NCBI RefSeq assembly: GCF_003339865.1
Contig: NZ_QPKV01000002.1
Coordinates: 558,001-622,000 of the forward strand
DNA: 64,000 bases
From: Pedobacter chinensis
GTDB taxonomy: Bacteria > Bacteroidota > Bacteroidia > Sphingobacteriales > Sphingobacteriaceae
Reading direction: 5' to 3'
This document shows positions 27,919-36,676 of this stretch, in pieces. Numbering within the stretch: position 1 is the first letter of the stretch; each line of letters begins with the position of its first letter. The notes beneath the pieces are model-generated. The model made no database searches, was not told where the DNA came from, and saw only the letters and a program-made list of their open reading frames with translations. A program made the translations under genes and the position numbers.

Positions 27919-28554
27919 ATGGAAATAGTAATTGTAGTATGCCTGCTGATAGTTATTGCCCTGCTTTTGCAGGACAAGATTGTCATTAAAAGAAAGTCGG
28001 AACAAAAGCCGAAACAGGACCCGAAACTGCCCGATATTATGGGGCAACCAAAGCCCGTAAGAAGCCAATCCCTGCCAAATACTGCCAATGAAAGCCAGAT
28101 AGCGGAACCGGAGGTAGATATTGATAATTTAGACATCGAATACGACACAAATGAAAACGTAGGTATTCAACAAATTCCGCAGGAAGAACTGGACGAGGTG
28201 TTCAGTAATAATGTACCCGATTTGGCAGAGGAAGAAGAAGATTTGAACAGGTACAGAACTTCCGGTAGCGATGACGGTTTTGCCCAGGGGGTTACCTTTG
28301 AAGAACTAAACAGCGTGGGGGTGTTGCTCCAAAAAGAAACATTGGAACCAGCCCAAAAGGAAACAGCGATTGATATAGTTCAAAGATTACAGGGAACCGA
28401 ATTATTTGCTCTACTCGAAAGTTCAATGCAAGGTGCTTCCAAAAAGATTGCCGAGCTTCTGGACAGCACACTTTCATCATCTGATACCGAAGCCGGTTCT
28501 TCCAATTTGCGGAAAAGTGATTTAAGTGATTTTGATATTGGGGAGTTTGTATAG
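27919..28554 (+). CDS. traD: TraD-like conjugation protein with N-terminal membrane anchor
   Basis: A 211-residue protein with one N-terminal hydrophobic helix (IVIVVCLLIVIALLL) and a long acidic soluble region. Its place at the end of the ParA/DUF3408 row corresponds to TraD in CTnDOT-like elements, where traE normally follows. Here a 7.3-kb cargo and a terminator hairpin separate it from traE. No catalytic motif; presumably a structural or accessory membrane protein. Confidence 0.65.
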   Translation: MEIVIVVCLLIVIALLLQDKIVIKRKSEQKPKQDPKLPDIMGQPKPVRSQSLPNTANESQIAEPEVDIDNLDIEYDTNENVGIQQIPQEELDEVFSNNVPDLAEEEEDLNRYRTSGSDDGFAQGVTFEELNSVGVLLQKETLEPAQKETAIDIVQRLQGTELFALLESSMQGASKKIAELLDSTLSSSDTEAGSSNLRKSDLSDFDIGEFV

Positions 28555-28576
28555 GAAATATTTACGTTTGTCAGAA

Positions 28577-28627
28577 ATTGTAGAAGCAAGAAAACTGAAG
28601 TTTTCTTGCTTCTTTTGTTTCTACAAT
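28577..28627. terminator. Long terminator-like hairpin after traD
   Basis: A 15-bp perfect stem (AGAAGCAAGAAAACT at 28582, AGTTTTCTTGCTTCT ending 28613) with a 2-base loop. It is extended by outer arms ATTGTAG (28577) and CTACAAT (ending 28627). It lies 22 bp after traD and marks the left border of the inserted cargo. Confidence 0.7.
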
Positions 28628-28669
28628 CATGATAAAAATGGTTTTAACGAAAAAAAAATCGCCAAAAAT

Positions 28670-28717
28670 TTTGACGATAAAAAAATAGTCACTATTTTTG
28701 ACAAAATTTTTATCGTC
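28670..28717 (+). promoter_or_regulatory. Promoter embedded in an inverted repeat, ATPase-TPR gene
   Basis: A Bacteroidota-type promoter with exact consensus boxes and spacing: TTTG at 28670-28673, 19 bp, then TATTTTTG at 28693-28700 (TAnnTTTG). It is framed by an 11-bp inverted repeat, GACGATAAAAA (28673) and TTTTTATCGTC (28707-28717), with an inner AAATAGT/ACTATTT repeat. A dimeric repressor bound here would block the polymerase. The ATG at 28722 is 22 bp past the -7 box, so the leader is very short. Confidence 0.65.
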
Positions 28718-28721
28718 AACT

Positions 28722-31454
28722 ATGAGTGAGCAAGATATATTTTTAAGAAACAATACGGGGAGCAAATCTAAGTCTGCGATAGTAGATGGGTTTGTTGTAC
28801 GAACAAATGAGTTTGATTATATCAAAGACATTTTAGTGAATGGAGATATTAAAAGTAAATCTTTAAACACTATTATTATTGGACAGCGCGGTGCTGGAAA
28901 AACAACATTAATGCATAGACTGAATTACGCTATACTTGATGAAAAGCTGCTGTCGGATATCTACCTTCCTATTATGTTCTCGGAAGAACAATACAATTTA
29001 TCTGATCTAACGAATCTTTGGGAGGCTATAGCTATGGGAATTGATGATAATTTTTATAAGGAAAAACTATCTGATTCCATTGAGAAGATTATTGACACGG
29101 AAGAAGATTATGAAAAAGCATCATTTAGTTTTTTGCAAAAGTTTCTGAAGTCAAAAAACAAAACGGCCATTCTTTTTATCGAGAATGTTAACTTTTTTTT
29201 AAAGAAGCTAAATGAATACGAAAAAAAGCGACTTAAGTCAATTTTAACCTCTGAATCTCATTTTAGGATAATAGGTTCTTCAACTTCTTTCAATGATGGA
29301 ACAATTGACTTTGGCGATCCATTTTATAAGTTTTTTAATACGGTGCAATTGGATGGGCTGAATCAACAAGATTGCGAAAAACTTCTAATAAAAATTGGTC
29401 AACAATATGGAGAGGAGAATCAGATTAAAGAGATTATTGAGAATTACCCCGGTAGAGTTGAAGCGTTAAGAAGATTAACTGGAGGTGTACCAAGAACAAT
29501 CTCTTATCTTTTTCAGATTTTTTTAGATAATGAAAATGGCAAGGCTATTAAAGACCTTTATCTTCTTATAGATACATTAACACTATTATATAAGTCTGAG
29601 TTAGATCAACTTTCAACTCAACAACAGAAAGTAATTGATGCTATAGCTAGAAAATGGGACGCGATTTCTGTTAAAGAAATCGCAAAGCGGACTAGATTGG
29701 AAAGCAAAAATATATCATCGATACTATCATATCTAGAAAAAAATCAATTGATTGAGAAGGTGCCTACTTCTACAAAGAATCATTTATATAGAATAAAGGA
29801 ACGCTTTATGAATATTTGGTACTTAATGAGGTTTGGAAGAAAACATGATAAGGAAAATGTGATATGGCTAGTTCGATTTTTTGATGCTTGGTGTGACGAA
29901 AGTGAGCTAACTAAAAGACTTAAAAATCATATTAGCAACCTTAAAGATGGTAAGTATGACGCTGTTGCTGCAATAGATATGGGTAATACATTTTTATCTT
30001 GCGAGAACATCCCGGAGAATTTAAAGGAAGAATTGATTAGTACTACTAATTCTATCTTACCAGACAGAATATTAAAAGGGGCAAAAACTGCTGAAAAGGA
30101 TGTATTAGATGACATTAAAAAGCTCTTAAAAGATGAGCGTTTTGATGAAGCTGTTAGTCGACTCAACGATGTAGAAAATAAAGATATTGATTATTTCATG
30201 TTAGCTACATCTGTTTATTTAATGCAAGGAGATCATGAAAAAGCATTAGACGCAGCAAAATCAGCTTGGAATTTAGATGATCAAAATACATTTACATCCA
30301 CCACATTAGGAGTTATTTATGACATGCACTTAAATGATCCTGATAAAGCTATAGAATATTATGAGAAGTCATTGACATTACCACATCCTCATCCATATGC
30401 TGCTAATAGGTTAGGTAGTATTTATAAAAAGAGAAAGGATTACGAGTCAGCGATAAAATATCATAAACAAGCTGTGACAAAGAATTTTAAACAGTCATTG
30501 ATTTCCTTAGGAAATATTTATTTAGATCTTAATGATTTTGAAATGGCAGAGAAATATTTTAGAGATGCTGTAGAGGCTAAATTAGATAAATCTAATACTG
30601 CTTTGGCAAAATTGTTTTCTAAAATGAAAAAGAAAAAAGATGCTGAGATAGCTCTTTTGAATGCGGTTAAGGAGAACGAAGAGGATAGTAATATTAATCT
30701 TGGAAGACTCTACATGTTTAAAAGCAAACCAAGTTTCAAAAAAGCGGAGGAGCAATTTAAATTAGCCATTGACAAGGGAGAAATTGATGGGTATACTCAA
30801 TTAGCAAGATTATATCTTAGACAGAAACAAAACGACATGGCAATTGCTGTTCTTGAAAATGGAGTATCACATAATGATGCTGAATCAGCACATCAGTTGG
30901 CTCATCTCTTTCACAGAGAAGGGCTGTTTGAGAAGTCGGATAAAATGTTTGAGAAAGCAATAGAATTAGGCGATACTTCTGTGATAGGATGTTGGGTACA
31001 GAGCATCTATAGATCTAAGAGAAATAATAGGAAAAAATTCACAAAAGAGTTGCTTGAAAAATACAAACCAGACGATATAAATAGTCGCTTTGAGTTACTT
31101 TATGCTAAAATACTATTGTGGAACGACAATTTGACGGAAGCAATAGGCATTGTAAAAAAGCAAGCTGCCATTTTACATAACAGCACTGATGATGATAGCT
31201 ATGCTCACAGAAATATTTCAGAACTTGTAGAATTTTTCCTGTTACTGATTGCTAAAAGAGAATATGATATTGCTTTAGATATGTTTAGTGATAATAATGA
31301 TTTGGATCTTAGAACTATGCTGAAGCCTATATATTACCTAATGATGAATGAGCTCAAGGAAGATTATCCAATGGAATACCTTAAGGCTGGTAAAGAGCTA
31401 ACAGAAACTATTAATGATTTAAAAAAGGAGGTGGAAAATTTGAGAAAAAAATAG
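28722..31454 (+). CDS. AAA/STAND-like ATPase with winged helix and TPR repeats, probable defence protein
   Basis: A 910-residue protein; ATG 28722 is chosen over an upstream TTG that lies inside the promoter. The N-terminal ATPase has Walker A GQRGAGKTT (54-62), a Walker B-like strand AILFIENVN (with EN rather than DE) and the sensor-2-like GGVPRTI. A winged-helix module follows (QQKVIDAIARKW ... LESKNISSILSYLEKNQLIEKV, about 310-360). Residues ~480-830 are tandem TPR/Sel1-like helical repeats, and the C terminus is a short coiled coil. This layout resembles STAND-type signalling NTPases of bacterial immunity, where repeats sense and the ATPase oligomerises. There is no recognisable effector domain. 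The gene is AT-rich relative to the ICE backbone and flanked by hairpins, as expected of acquired cargo. Confidence 0.65.
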   Translation: MSEQDIFLRNNTGSKSKSAIVDGFVVRTNEFDYIKDILVNGDIKSKSLNTIIIGQRGAGKTTLMHRLNYAILDEKLLSDIYLPIMFSEEQYNLSDLTNLWEAIAMGIDDNFYKEKLSDSIEKIIDTEEDYEKASFSFLQKFLKSKNKTAILFIENVNFFLKKLNEYEKKRLKSILTSESHFRIIGSSTSFNDGTIDFGDPFYKFFNTVQLDGLNQQDCEKLLIKIGQQYGEENQIKEIIENYPGRVEALRRLTGGVPRTISYLFQIFLDNENGKAIKDLYLLIDTLTLLYKSELDQLSTQQQKVIDAIARKWDAISVKEIAKRTRLESKNISSILSYLEKNQLIEKVPTSTKNHLYRIKERFMNIWYLMRFGRKHDKENVIWLVRFFDAWCDESELTKRLKNHISNLKDGKYDAVAAIDMGNTFLSCENIPENLKEELISTTNSILPDRILKGAKTAEKDVLDDIKKLLKDERFDEAVSRLNDVENKDIDYFMLATSVYLMQGDHEKALDAAKSAWNLDDQNTFTSTTLGVIYDMHLNDPDKAIEYYEKSLTLPHPHPYAANRLGSIYKKRKDYESAIKYHKQAVTKNFKQSLISLGNIYLDLNDFEMAEKYFRDAVEAKLDKSNTALAKLFSKMKKKKDAEIALLNAVKENEEDSNINLGRLYMFKSKPSFKKAEEQFKLAIDKGEIDGYTQLARLYLRQKQNDMAIAVLENGVSHNDAESAHQLAHLFHREGLFEKSDKMFEKAIELGDTSVIGCWVQSIYRSKRNNRKKFTKELLEKYKPDDINSRFELLYAKILLWNDNLTEAIGIVKKQAAILHNSTDDDSYAHRNISELVEFFLLLIAKREYDIALDMFSDNNDLDLRTMLKPIYYLMMNELKEDYPMEYLKAGKELTETINDLKKEVENLRKK

Positions 31455-31755
31455 AATAAAAACGTAAAAAAAAATATTAGAGAAATTTAAGCATAGTTTA
31501 AGAAATGCGACAACTTAAACTATGCCTACTGTTTCTTTCAAGTGTCCACTTATGAGAATGGATAAATGATATTGTGATTGGAATAGCACAAAAGTAAACA
31601 AACTTGTTATTTGTGCAAATATAATTGTCATTTTCTTTTCTTATAGTGGTCAATGATCGTCTGGCTTTGCTAATGTTTATGCTAGGACTACCATTTTTAT
31701 AAAATTAGGTAGACGATAATGATAAAAGTATTAATTAAATAAAAAAGAAAATTAA
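31455..31755. other. 301-bp intergenic region inside the cargo
   Basis: It begins with an A-rich stretch and a 12-bp perfect hairpin (31491-31525). The remaining ~230 bp are AT-rich with no credible reading frame and no exact promoter consensus; TATAATTG near 31617 is one mismatch from a -7 box. It separates the ATPase-TPR gene from the metallo-beta-lactamase operon, so the two are probably independent units. Confidence 0.5.
31491..31525. terminator. Hairpin after the ATPase-TPR gene
   Basis: GCATAGTTTAAG pairs perfectly with CTTAAACTATGC across an 11-base loop. It has no T-run directly after it, so its role as an intrinsic terminator is uncertain. Confidence 0.5.
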
Positions 31756-32919
31756 ATGGCAAACGCTACTATTAAGTATTACCCAGTTGGTAATGGAGAT
31801 ACCTCTCTAATTACTTTGGAAGACAAAACAACCATTGTGGTTGATTGTAACATCAGGAATTGTGACAACGACGAAACATATGATGTTAAAAAAGATTTAT
31901 TGCAAAGCTTGCAGTATAGTAATGGTATACCCTATGTTGACGTATTTATCTTAACTCATGGTGATCAAGATCATTGTAGAGGCTTTAAAAAGCACTTCTA
32001 TCAAGGAGCTCCCGAAAAATATTCAGAAAGTGATAAGAAGGAAGGGCTTATCAGAGTAGACACAATGTGGTTTTCTCCAATGATTGCTGAGGAACATACA
32101 AATGATGATGAAGATGCTTACCAAAAGGAAGCAGAACGCCGGCTTTCACTACATCGAAGCAAAGACCCTAAAAAGGATAATGCAGGAAATAGAATTAAGA
32201 TTATCGGGTATGACGGAAGTACAGATTATAAAGACTTAGATCATTTAAGAGCTAAACCAGGAGACATAGTAGACCGCTTTAATGACCGAAATCAAGTATT
32301 GTTTTCAATATTCATACATGCCCCCTTCAAGGAACATCTTGAAGCATTAGGTGACGATAAAAAAAATTCAACGAGCATTGTGTTTCAAGCGAGATTTAAA
32401 AAGACATCTTATCAGCAAGATTTCTCAACTCTTGCAATGTTTGGGGGGGATTCTGATCACACTTCATGGTGTATTATTTTAGAAAAAACTAAAAAGTACA
32501 AAAATGAACATGCTTTGAAATGGGATTTATTTCTTTCTCCTCATCACTGCTCTTGGTCATTCTTTAACGATAGGCCACAAGAAGAAAATCCTGATCCGAA
32601 AGATACTTCATTGGAAGTTTTAAACTACAGGAGGAATAATGCAAAGGTTATTGCATCAAGTAAAAAAATCTTAAATGACGAGGATAATCCACCTCATTAT
32701 GAGGCTAAACGCGAGTATGTTAAAAAAGTAACGGATGGAAATTTTCTGAATACTACTACGTATAACATAGTTAACAAGATTCCGCAACCAATCGTGTTTG
32801 AGGTTACTTCTCAAGGAATAGTAAAACCTAAGCATGTTGAGGGTTCAGCTAAGGTTGCCGGAGGAGCTGGTTTAGGTATTGTAAACACCACTTCAAAATA
32901 CGGAAATGGAGAAGTTTAG
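31756..32919 (+). CDS. Metallo-beta-lactamase-fold hydrolase (ComEC-like motif) of an E2-E1-JAB operon
   Basis: A 387-residue metallo-beta-lactamase-fold protein. It opens with the strand pattern YYPVGNGDTSLITLEDKTTI. The metal motif is THGDQDHCRGF, giving H68-x-D70-x-D72-H73, the HxDxDH variant seen in ComEC/Rec2-type enzymes rather than classical HxHxDH. Later likely ligands are in MFGGDSDHTSW and LSPHHCSW. Substrates of this branch are often nucleic acids or phosphoesters, but none can be assigned here. The stop codon overlaps the start of the E2-E1-JAB gene by 14 bp, indicating translational coupling. The C-terminal ~35 residues are glycine-rich (KVAGGAGLGIV). Metallo-beta-lactamase genes beside prokaryotic E1/E2/JAB genes have been described by Iyer, Burroughs and Aravind; the function remains open. 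Confidence 0.8.
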   Translation: MANATIKYYPVGNGDTSLITLEDKTTIVVDCNIRNCDNDETYDVKKDLLQSLQYSNGIPYVDVFILTHGDQDHCRGFKKHFYQGAPEKYSESDKKEGLIRVDTMWFSPMIAEEHTNDDEDAYQKEAERRLSLHRSKDPKKDNAGNRIKIIGYDGSTDYKDLDHLRAKPGDIVDRFNDRNQVLFSIFIHAPFKEHLEALGDDKKNSTSIVFQARFKKTSYQQDFSTLAMFGGDSDHTSWCIILEKTKKYKNEHALKWDLFLSPHHCSWSFFNDRPQEENPDPKDTSLEVLNYRRNNAKVIASSKKILNDEDNPPHYEAKREYVKKVTDGNFLNTTTYNIVNKIPQPIVFEVTSQGIVKPKHVEGSAKVAGGAGLGIVNTTSKYGNGEV

Positions 32920-35185
32920 TGATAGCCTACCGTTATTTACTAATGATATAGAGAATCCTGAAATTCAGGATTCTCTAAAATCATTATGTCAACTTCAAGG
33001 TGATCAAGTAAAGATTTTGGATTGGGGAAATAGTAGAATCGCTATTCCAATTGAGATCAATATTGACTTACCTAGTCTGGGGAATTTTGACGATTTAGAC
33101 ATTAGAGAAAAAGAGCCTGTTATTTTTGTGTTTGATTTAATTAATTATCCAGTTTCAGCTCCTCGAGTTTATACTGACAGGTTAGATTTTCCTAAAAACA
33201 ATCTTGCTCATCTTTATGTAGCAGTTAATAATCGCCCGCCGGCCTTCTGTTATGTAAGAGGAAATGCAGACGAATGGTATGCAAATAAAAGGATTGAAGA
33301 CCTCGTAATACGAATAAGCAACTGGCTTAGAGATGGTGCTACAGGTGAGTTAACTGAAAATGGTGAACAATATGAACCATTGAGATTAGAGGGATACTCG
33401 GGAAGTATAATTTATGACTATGATACCCTTCTGACTGTTGTTGCTAATAAAGCAGCTTTTGAATTTGGAGATAAGTTTTCAATTGTCTTGTTCGAACGTC
33501 CGAGTAATTTGGGTAGGTATACGTATAAATTTGTTAGGCCGATTACTGATAAAAATGCACTTACTACTATTAAGGAAGTTGACGAGGAACGTAAAAAAGA
33601 CAAAGAAGATGTTACAAGAAAGAAATATTATTACGGATATGTGCTATGGAGTGAAGAAGATGTGATAAGACGAGAATATGAAGTAAATATTCCAAGGTCA
33701 TGGGACGAGTTTAAATTGTTTTGTGAGTATTATCATATTAAATATAAAGAGTTTGAAAAATTCATTACTACCTATAGTAAAATAAACGAGTATATCTATT
33801 TTCCTGTAATAATTGGAATACGTAGACCTAGTCAACTGATTGGCTATTCATCGAATGTAGAATTCATAAACCTACGCTTTAAGGTAACTTCCAGTGACAT
33901 CGAACAGGAAAAAATTGTCAATAACGTACCGATAGATATGTTATCGCACAACCAACCTCTAACTAAAAAATTAGCCGGTCATATATCAGGATTGGACAAA
34001 ATTTCAGACAGCAAAAGAAATGTTATCTTTGGGTGTGGTGCAATCGGATCTAAGATGATAATGCATTTAGCGAGATCTGGACAGACAAACTTAACTTTGA
34101 TCGACCCAGATTATATTTCTCCGCATAACTTAGTTAGACACACATTATTTGGAGAGGATGTAGGTCACAATAAAGCCGAAGCATTAGCAGAAAAAATAGA
34201 GAAAATTTACCCTTATGAAAATACAAAAATAATAAGTGGTACTTCTTTTAAGGATGGGCTTATAGGCCAAAAAGAAACATTTGAGAAATATGATTGGGTA
34301 TTAGATTTTACTGCTTCCGAAGCATTTTTTAATCGATTGTCTACATTAAGAAATATAGATAATAATCATGTAGTAAGTGCCTCAATAAGTGATTTTGGAA
34401 ATTTGGGGATAATGTACAAAGAAGGTAATAATAGAAACCCCAGATTGGATGATTTGCAAGTGTATTTGTTTAGTCTTGCTGAAAACGATTTGAATATTAG
34501 AAACTGGCTTAAGAATGAACAGGCATCCGCTCACTCTAATTTAACAGTGCATGTTGGTGTAGGCTGTAATTCGGAAACGACAGTTTTATCAGACCATAAA
34601 ATTTCCTCTCATGCATCTTATTTTTCTGGTGTTCTACAGAAAGAAATGAGTATGATGTCAGCGGAAGGTAAAATATATTTGAATCGCATTATAGATTCAA
34701 AAGACTATAGAATTGAAACACAGGTGTTTAATGTAAAACCATTTGATATGTTTCAGGCAGTTAACAATACTAATTGGGAAATTCGATTTAAGCAAGGTAT
34801 TGTAGAGCAATTGACTAAAGAGTTTACGATTGCTGGAAAAAATGAGACGGGAGGTGTATTTGTTGGTGTTTGTAATTATAAAACGAAAACAATTCATATT
34901 ACTGGTTCGATCAAAGCTCCTTTGGATAGCAAAGGTAGTACAACACAGTTTGTCAGAGGACAAAATGGTTTAGCGAATGAAATTTCAGCAATAGAAAAGA
35001 GTTCAGGAGGTCAAATTGGTTATGTCGGGGAATGGCACACTCATCCTGATGGACCTAATTGTCTTAGTAAACAGGATATGGAAAGCGTGAAGAAGCACAA
35101 AGAAGAATGTAGTAATCTTCAACCGCCATTGCCTGTGTTTTTATCCATTATTACTCCAACCGGTATATTTCCTTACGTATTTTAA
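32906..35185 (+). CDS. Fused E2-like / E1 (ThiF) / JAB-protease protein
   Basis: A 759-residue protein with three domains of ubiquitin-like chemistry. Residues ~60-150 look E2-like, with NYPVSAPRVY, then FCYVRG giving a candidate catalytic cysteine C115, and a WL helix (RISNWLRDGATGEL). The E1/ThiF domain (~365-620) has the ATP-binding GCGAIGS (376-382), LIDPDYISPHNLVRH with the conserved acidic, N and R residues, and LDFTASEAFF. The C-terminal JAB/JAMM metalloprotease has an upstream glutamate in NETGGVFVG and the complete HxH-x7-SxxD motif (H711, H713, S721, D724). In CBASS, separate Cap2 (E2-E1) and Cap3 (JAB) proteins join and remove a CD-NTase; here they are fused and no CD-NTase is visible. 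The start codon overlaps the preceding gene. Confidence 0.85.
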   Translation: MEKFSDSLPLFTNDIENPEIQDSLKSLCQLQGDQVKILDWGNSRIAIPIEINIDLPSLGNFDDLDIREKEPVIFVFDLINYPVSAPRVYTDRLDFPKNNLAHLYVAVNNRPPAFCYVRGNADEWYANKRIEDLVIRISNWLRDGATGELTENGEQYEPLRLEGYSGSIIYDYDTLLTVVANKAAFEFGDKFSIVLFERPSNLGRYTYKFVRPITDKNALTTIKEVDEERKKDKEDVTRKKYYYGYVLWSEEDVIRREYEVNIPRSWDEFKLFCEYYHIKYKEFEKFITTYSKINEYIYFPVIIGIRRPSQLIGYSSNVEFINLRFKVTSSDIEQEKIVNNVPIDMLSHNQPLTKKLAGHISGLDKISDSKRNVIFGCGAIGSKMIMHLARSGQTNLTLIDPDYISPHNLVRHTLFGEDVGHNKAEALAEKIEKIYPYENTKIISGTSFKDGLIGQKETFEKYDWVLDFTASEAFFNRLSTLRNIDNNHVVSASISDFGNLGIMYKEGNNRNPRLDDLQVYLFSLAENDLNIRNWLKNEQASAHSNLTVHVGVGCNSETTVLSDHKISSHASYFSGVLQKEMSMMSAEGKIYLNRIIDSKDYRIETQVFNVKPFDMFQAVNNTNWEIRFKQGIVEQLTKEFTIAGKNETGGVFVGVCNYKTKTIHITGSIKAPLDSKGSTTQFVRGQNGLANEISAIEKSSGGQIGYVGEWHTHPDGPNCLSKQDMESVKKHKEECSNLQPPLPVFLSIITPTGIFPYVF

Positions 35186-35197
35186 ATTGAAGTGAAT

Positions 35198-35824
35198 ATG
35201 GAAAAACCTGTGAATTTAAAGGCAAAGAATACTCCACAATTGTGGATCCTACTGTCAGCAAATATTTTAATTATATGTGGTATAATCTTCCCACAGTATT
35301 TTAAAGAAATAGCAAATGAATTCGATATCGTTTTAATAATAAAAGGTCTTGGTGCATCTATAGCTCCATTACTGCTGTTTTTATTGAATGGTTTATTATC
35401 AAGCAATCAAAAAGCTATACTGGTTTTTTGGAAACTCAAAAACCCCTTGCCAGGCTCAATAGCGTTTTCAAAACTAAGTAAAGAAGATCCTCGAATAGAC
35501 AGAAAAAAACTGAAAGAGATTCATGGGAATTTACCTAAAAATCCCAAAGATCAAAACAGGCTGTGGTATAAAATTTACCAGAAAAACACTTTAGATATTG
35601 TAATTTCCGAAAGTCACAGAACGTTCTTGTTAGCTAGAGATTCTGCTTCATTGTCCTTTCTATTTATAGTCTTTATTGGAATTCCTGCTCTTGTTATTGC
35701 AACTTGGCCGATTAACATATATTATTTTTCTTTCTTACTGGTTCAATATATAGTTGTAGTTGTAGGAGCACAAAATAGAGGACGAAGATTTGTTACCAAT
35801 GTTTTGGCTGTAGAAAGTAAATAG
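35198..35824 (+). CDS. Four-helix membrane protein, candidate effector of the E2-E1-JAB operon
   Basis: About 208 residues from ATG 35198; a GTG at 35192 is an alternative. Two hydrophobic helices lie near the N terminus (LWILLSANILIICGIIF and APLLLFLLNGLL), then a charged cytosolic stretch of ~80 residues, then two more (SLSFLFIVFIGIPALVIA and YYFSFLLVQYIVVVVG). The layout resembles the 4TM effectors associated with bacterial nucleotide-signalling and conflict systems, which act on the inner membrane, but I cannot assign it to a named family. It is the last gene of the operon, 12 bp after the E2-E1-JAB gene, and is followed by a strong terminator. Confidence 0.6.
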   Translation: MEKPVNLKAKNTPQLWILLSANILIICGIIFPQYFKEIANEFDIVLIIKGLGASIAPLLLFLLNGLLSSNQKAILVFWKLKNPLPGSIAFSKLSKEDPRIDRKKLKEIHGNLPKNPKDQNRLWYKIYQKNTLDIVISESHRTFLLARDSASLSFLFIVFIGIPALVIATWPINIYYFSFLLVQYIVVVVGAQNRGRRFVTNVLAVESK

Positions 35825-35850
35825 TTATAGTAGTAACTTTGGTATTTGAA

Positions 35851-35882
35851 AGCATCAAGCCTAATAGCTTGATGCTTTTTTT
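35851..35882 (+). terminator. Rho-independent terminator closing the cargo
   Basis: AGCATCAAGC pairs perfectly with GCTTGATGCT around a six-base loop and runs into seven Ts. It lies 26 bp after the 4TM gene and just before array site 6, marking the right border of the cargo inserted between traD and traE. Confidence 0.88.
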
Positions 35883-35900
35883 ATATAAGTCAGTTCTACA

Positions 35901-35940
35901 ACGCCACTCAACGCCAAATCATTCCTTTGACAGCCACTTT
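35901..35940 (+). promoter_or_regulatory. Array site 6: phased GCC words upstream of traE
   Basis: Words ACGCCACTCA, ACGCCAAATC, ATTCCTTTGA, CAGCCACTTT start every 10 bp; three of four keep GCC and the third has TCC. It is 87 bp before the traE start and would drive the conjugation operon independently of the upstream cargo. A -7-like TAGATTGC follows near 35944. Confidence 0.65.
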
Positions 35941-36026
35941 GTTAGATTGCTTTGATTTCCGAAACACCTTTGTTCCGAAAGCCCGCAAGGTGTGGGCAAA
36001 CTGTAACAAATTAATGTGTTTCAATT

Positions 36027-36332
36027 ATGGAAAAACAGAGAAAAAAAGTTTTGCTGGCAGCCGTGGCAATGCTGTCAGGAATTGGTGCGTTCGCACAGGG
36101 AAACGGTTCGGCTGGTATCAACGAGGCTACCCAAATGGTAACGTCTTATTTCGACCCCGCAACCCAATTAATCTACGCCATCGGTGCGGTGGTTGGGCTC
36201 ATCGGAGGCGTTAAGGTGTACAACAAATTCAGTTCGGGCGACCCTGATACATCGAAGACTGCGGCAAGCTGGTTCGGTGCGTGTATCTTCTTAATCGTAG
36301 CGGCTACCATCCTGCGTTCATTCTTCCTTTAA
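36027..36332 (+). CDS. traE: TraE-like conjugation protein (DUF4134)
   Basis: A 101-residue protein with an N-terminal signal-like hydrophobic stretch ending in GAFAQ and two further membrane segments (LIYAIGAVVGLIGGVKVY and FGACIFLIVAATIL). Small membrane proteins of this type at the start of the tra operon correspond to DUF4134/TraE and are thought to be VirB2/VirB3-like components. It begins the long plus-strand tra operon and is 11 bp from traF. Confidence 0.85.
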   Translation: MEKQRKKVLLAAVAMLSGIGAFAQGNGSAGINEATQMVTSYFDPATQLIYAIGAVVGLIGGVKVYNKFSSGDPDTSKTAASWFGACIFLIVAATILRSFFL

Positions 36333-36343
36333 TCCTTTGCTTT

Positions 36344-36676
36344 ATGAACAGTTACAACATAAACAAAGGCATTGGCAGGACAGTGGAATTTAAAGGACTG
36401 AAAGCACAGTACCTCTTCATCTTTGCAGGTGGGCTACTCGGCACACTCATTTTCGTGATGATACTGTATATGGCTGGCGTAAACTCTTACATCTGCCTGT
36501 TCCTCGGAGCAGGCGGTGCTTCGCTCATTGTGTGGCAGACCTTTTCACTAAACAAAAAGTATGGCGAACACGGACTAATGAAAATTGGTGCGAATAAAAG
36601 GCATCCCCGCTACATCATCTGTCGCAAACCTGTACACCGCTATTTAAAATTCACTCCTAAATCGAATGCCCTATGA
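36344..36676 (+). CDS. traF: TraF-like conjugation protein (DUF4133)
   Basis: A 110-residue protein starting at ATG 36344 (MNSYNINKGIG). The frame extends further upstream, but into the end of traE with no conserved sequence. It has two membrane segments (YLFIFAGGLLGTLIFVMILY and LFLGAGGASLIVW), as in DUF4133 proteins, the likely VirB3-like subunit located before the VirB4-type ATPase. It overlaps traG by 4 bp (ATGA). Confidence 0.85.
   Translation: MNSYNINKGIGRTVEFKGLKAQYLFIFAGGLLGTLIFVMILYMAGVNSYICLFLGAGGASLIVWQTFSLNKKYGEHGLMKIGANKRHPRYIICRKPVHRYLKFTPKSNAL

Noticed and set aside
28722..35824. Single five-part CBASS operon including the ATPase-TPR gene
   Set aside because: No CD-NTase motif (GS with DxD) was found in any of the proteins, and a hairpin plus 301-bp gap separates the ATPase gene from the MBL operon.
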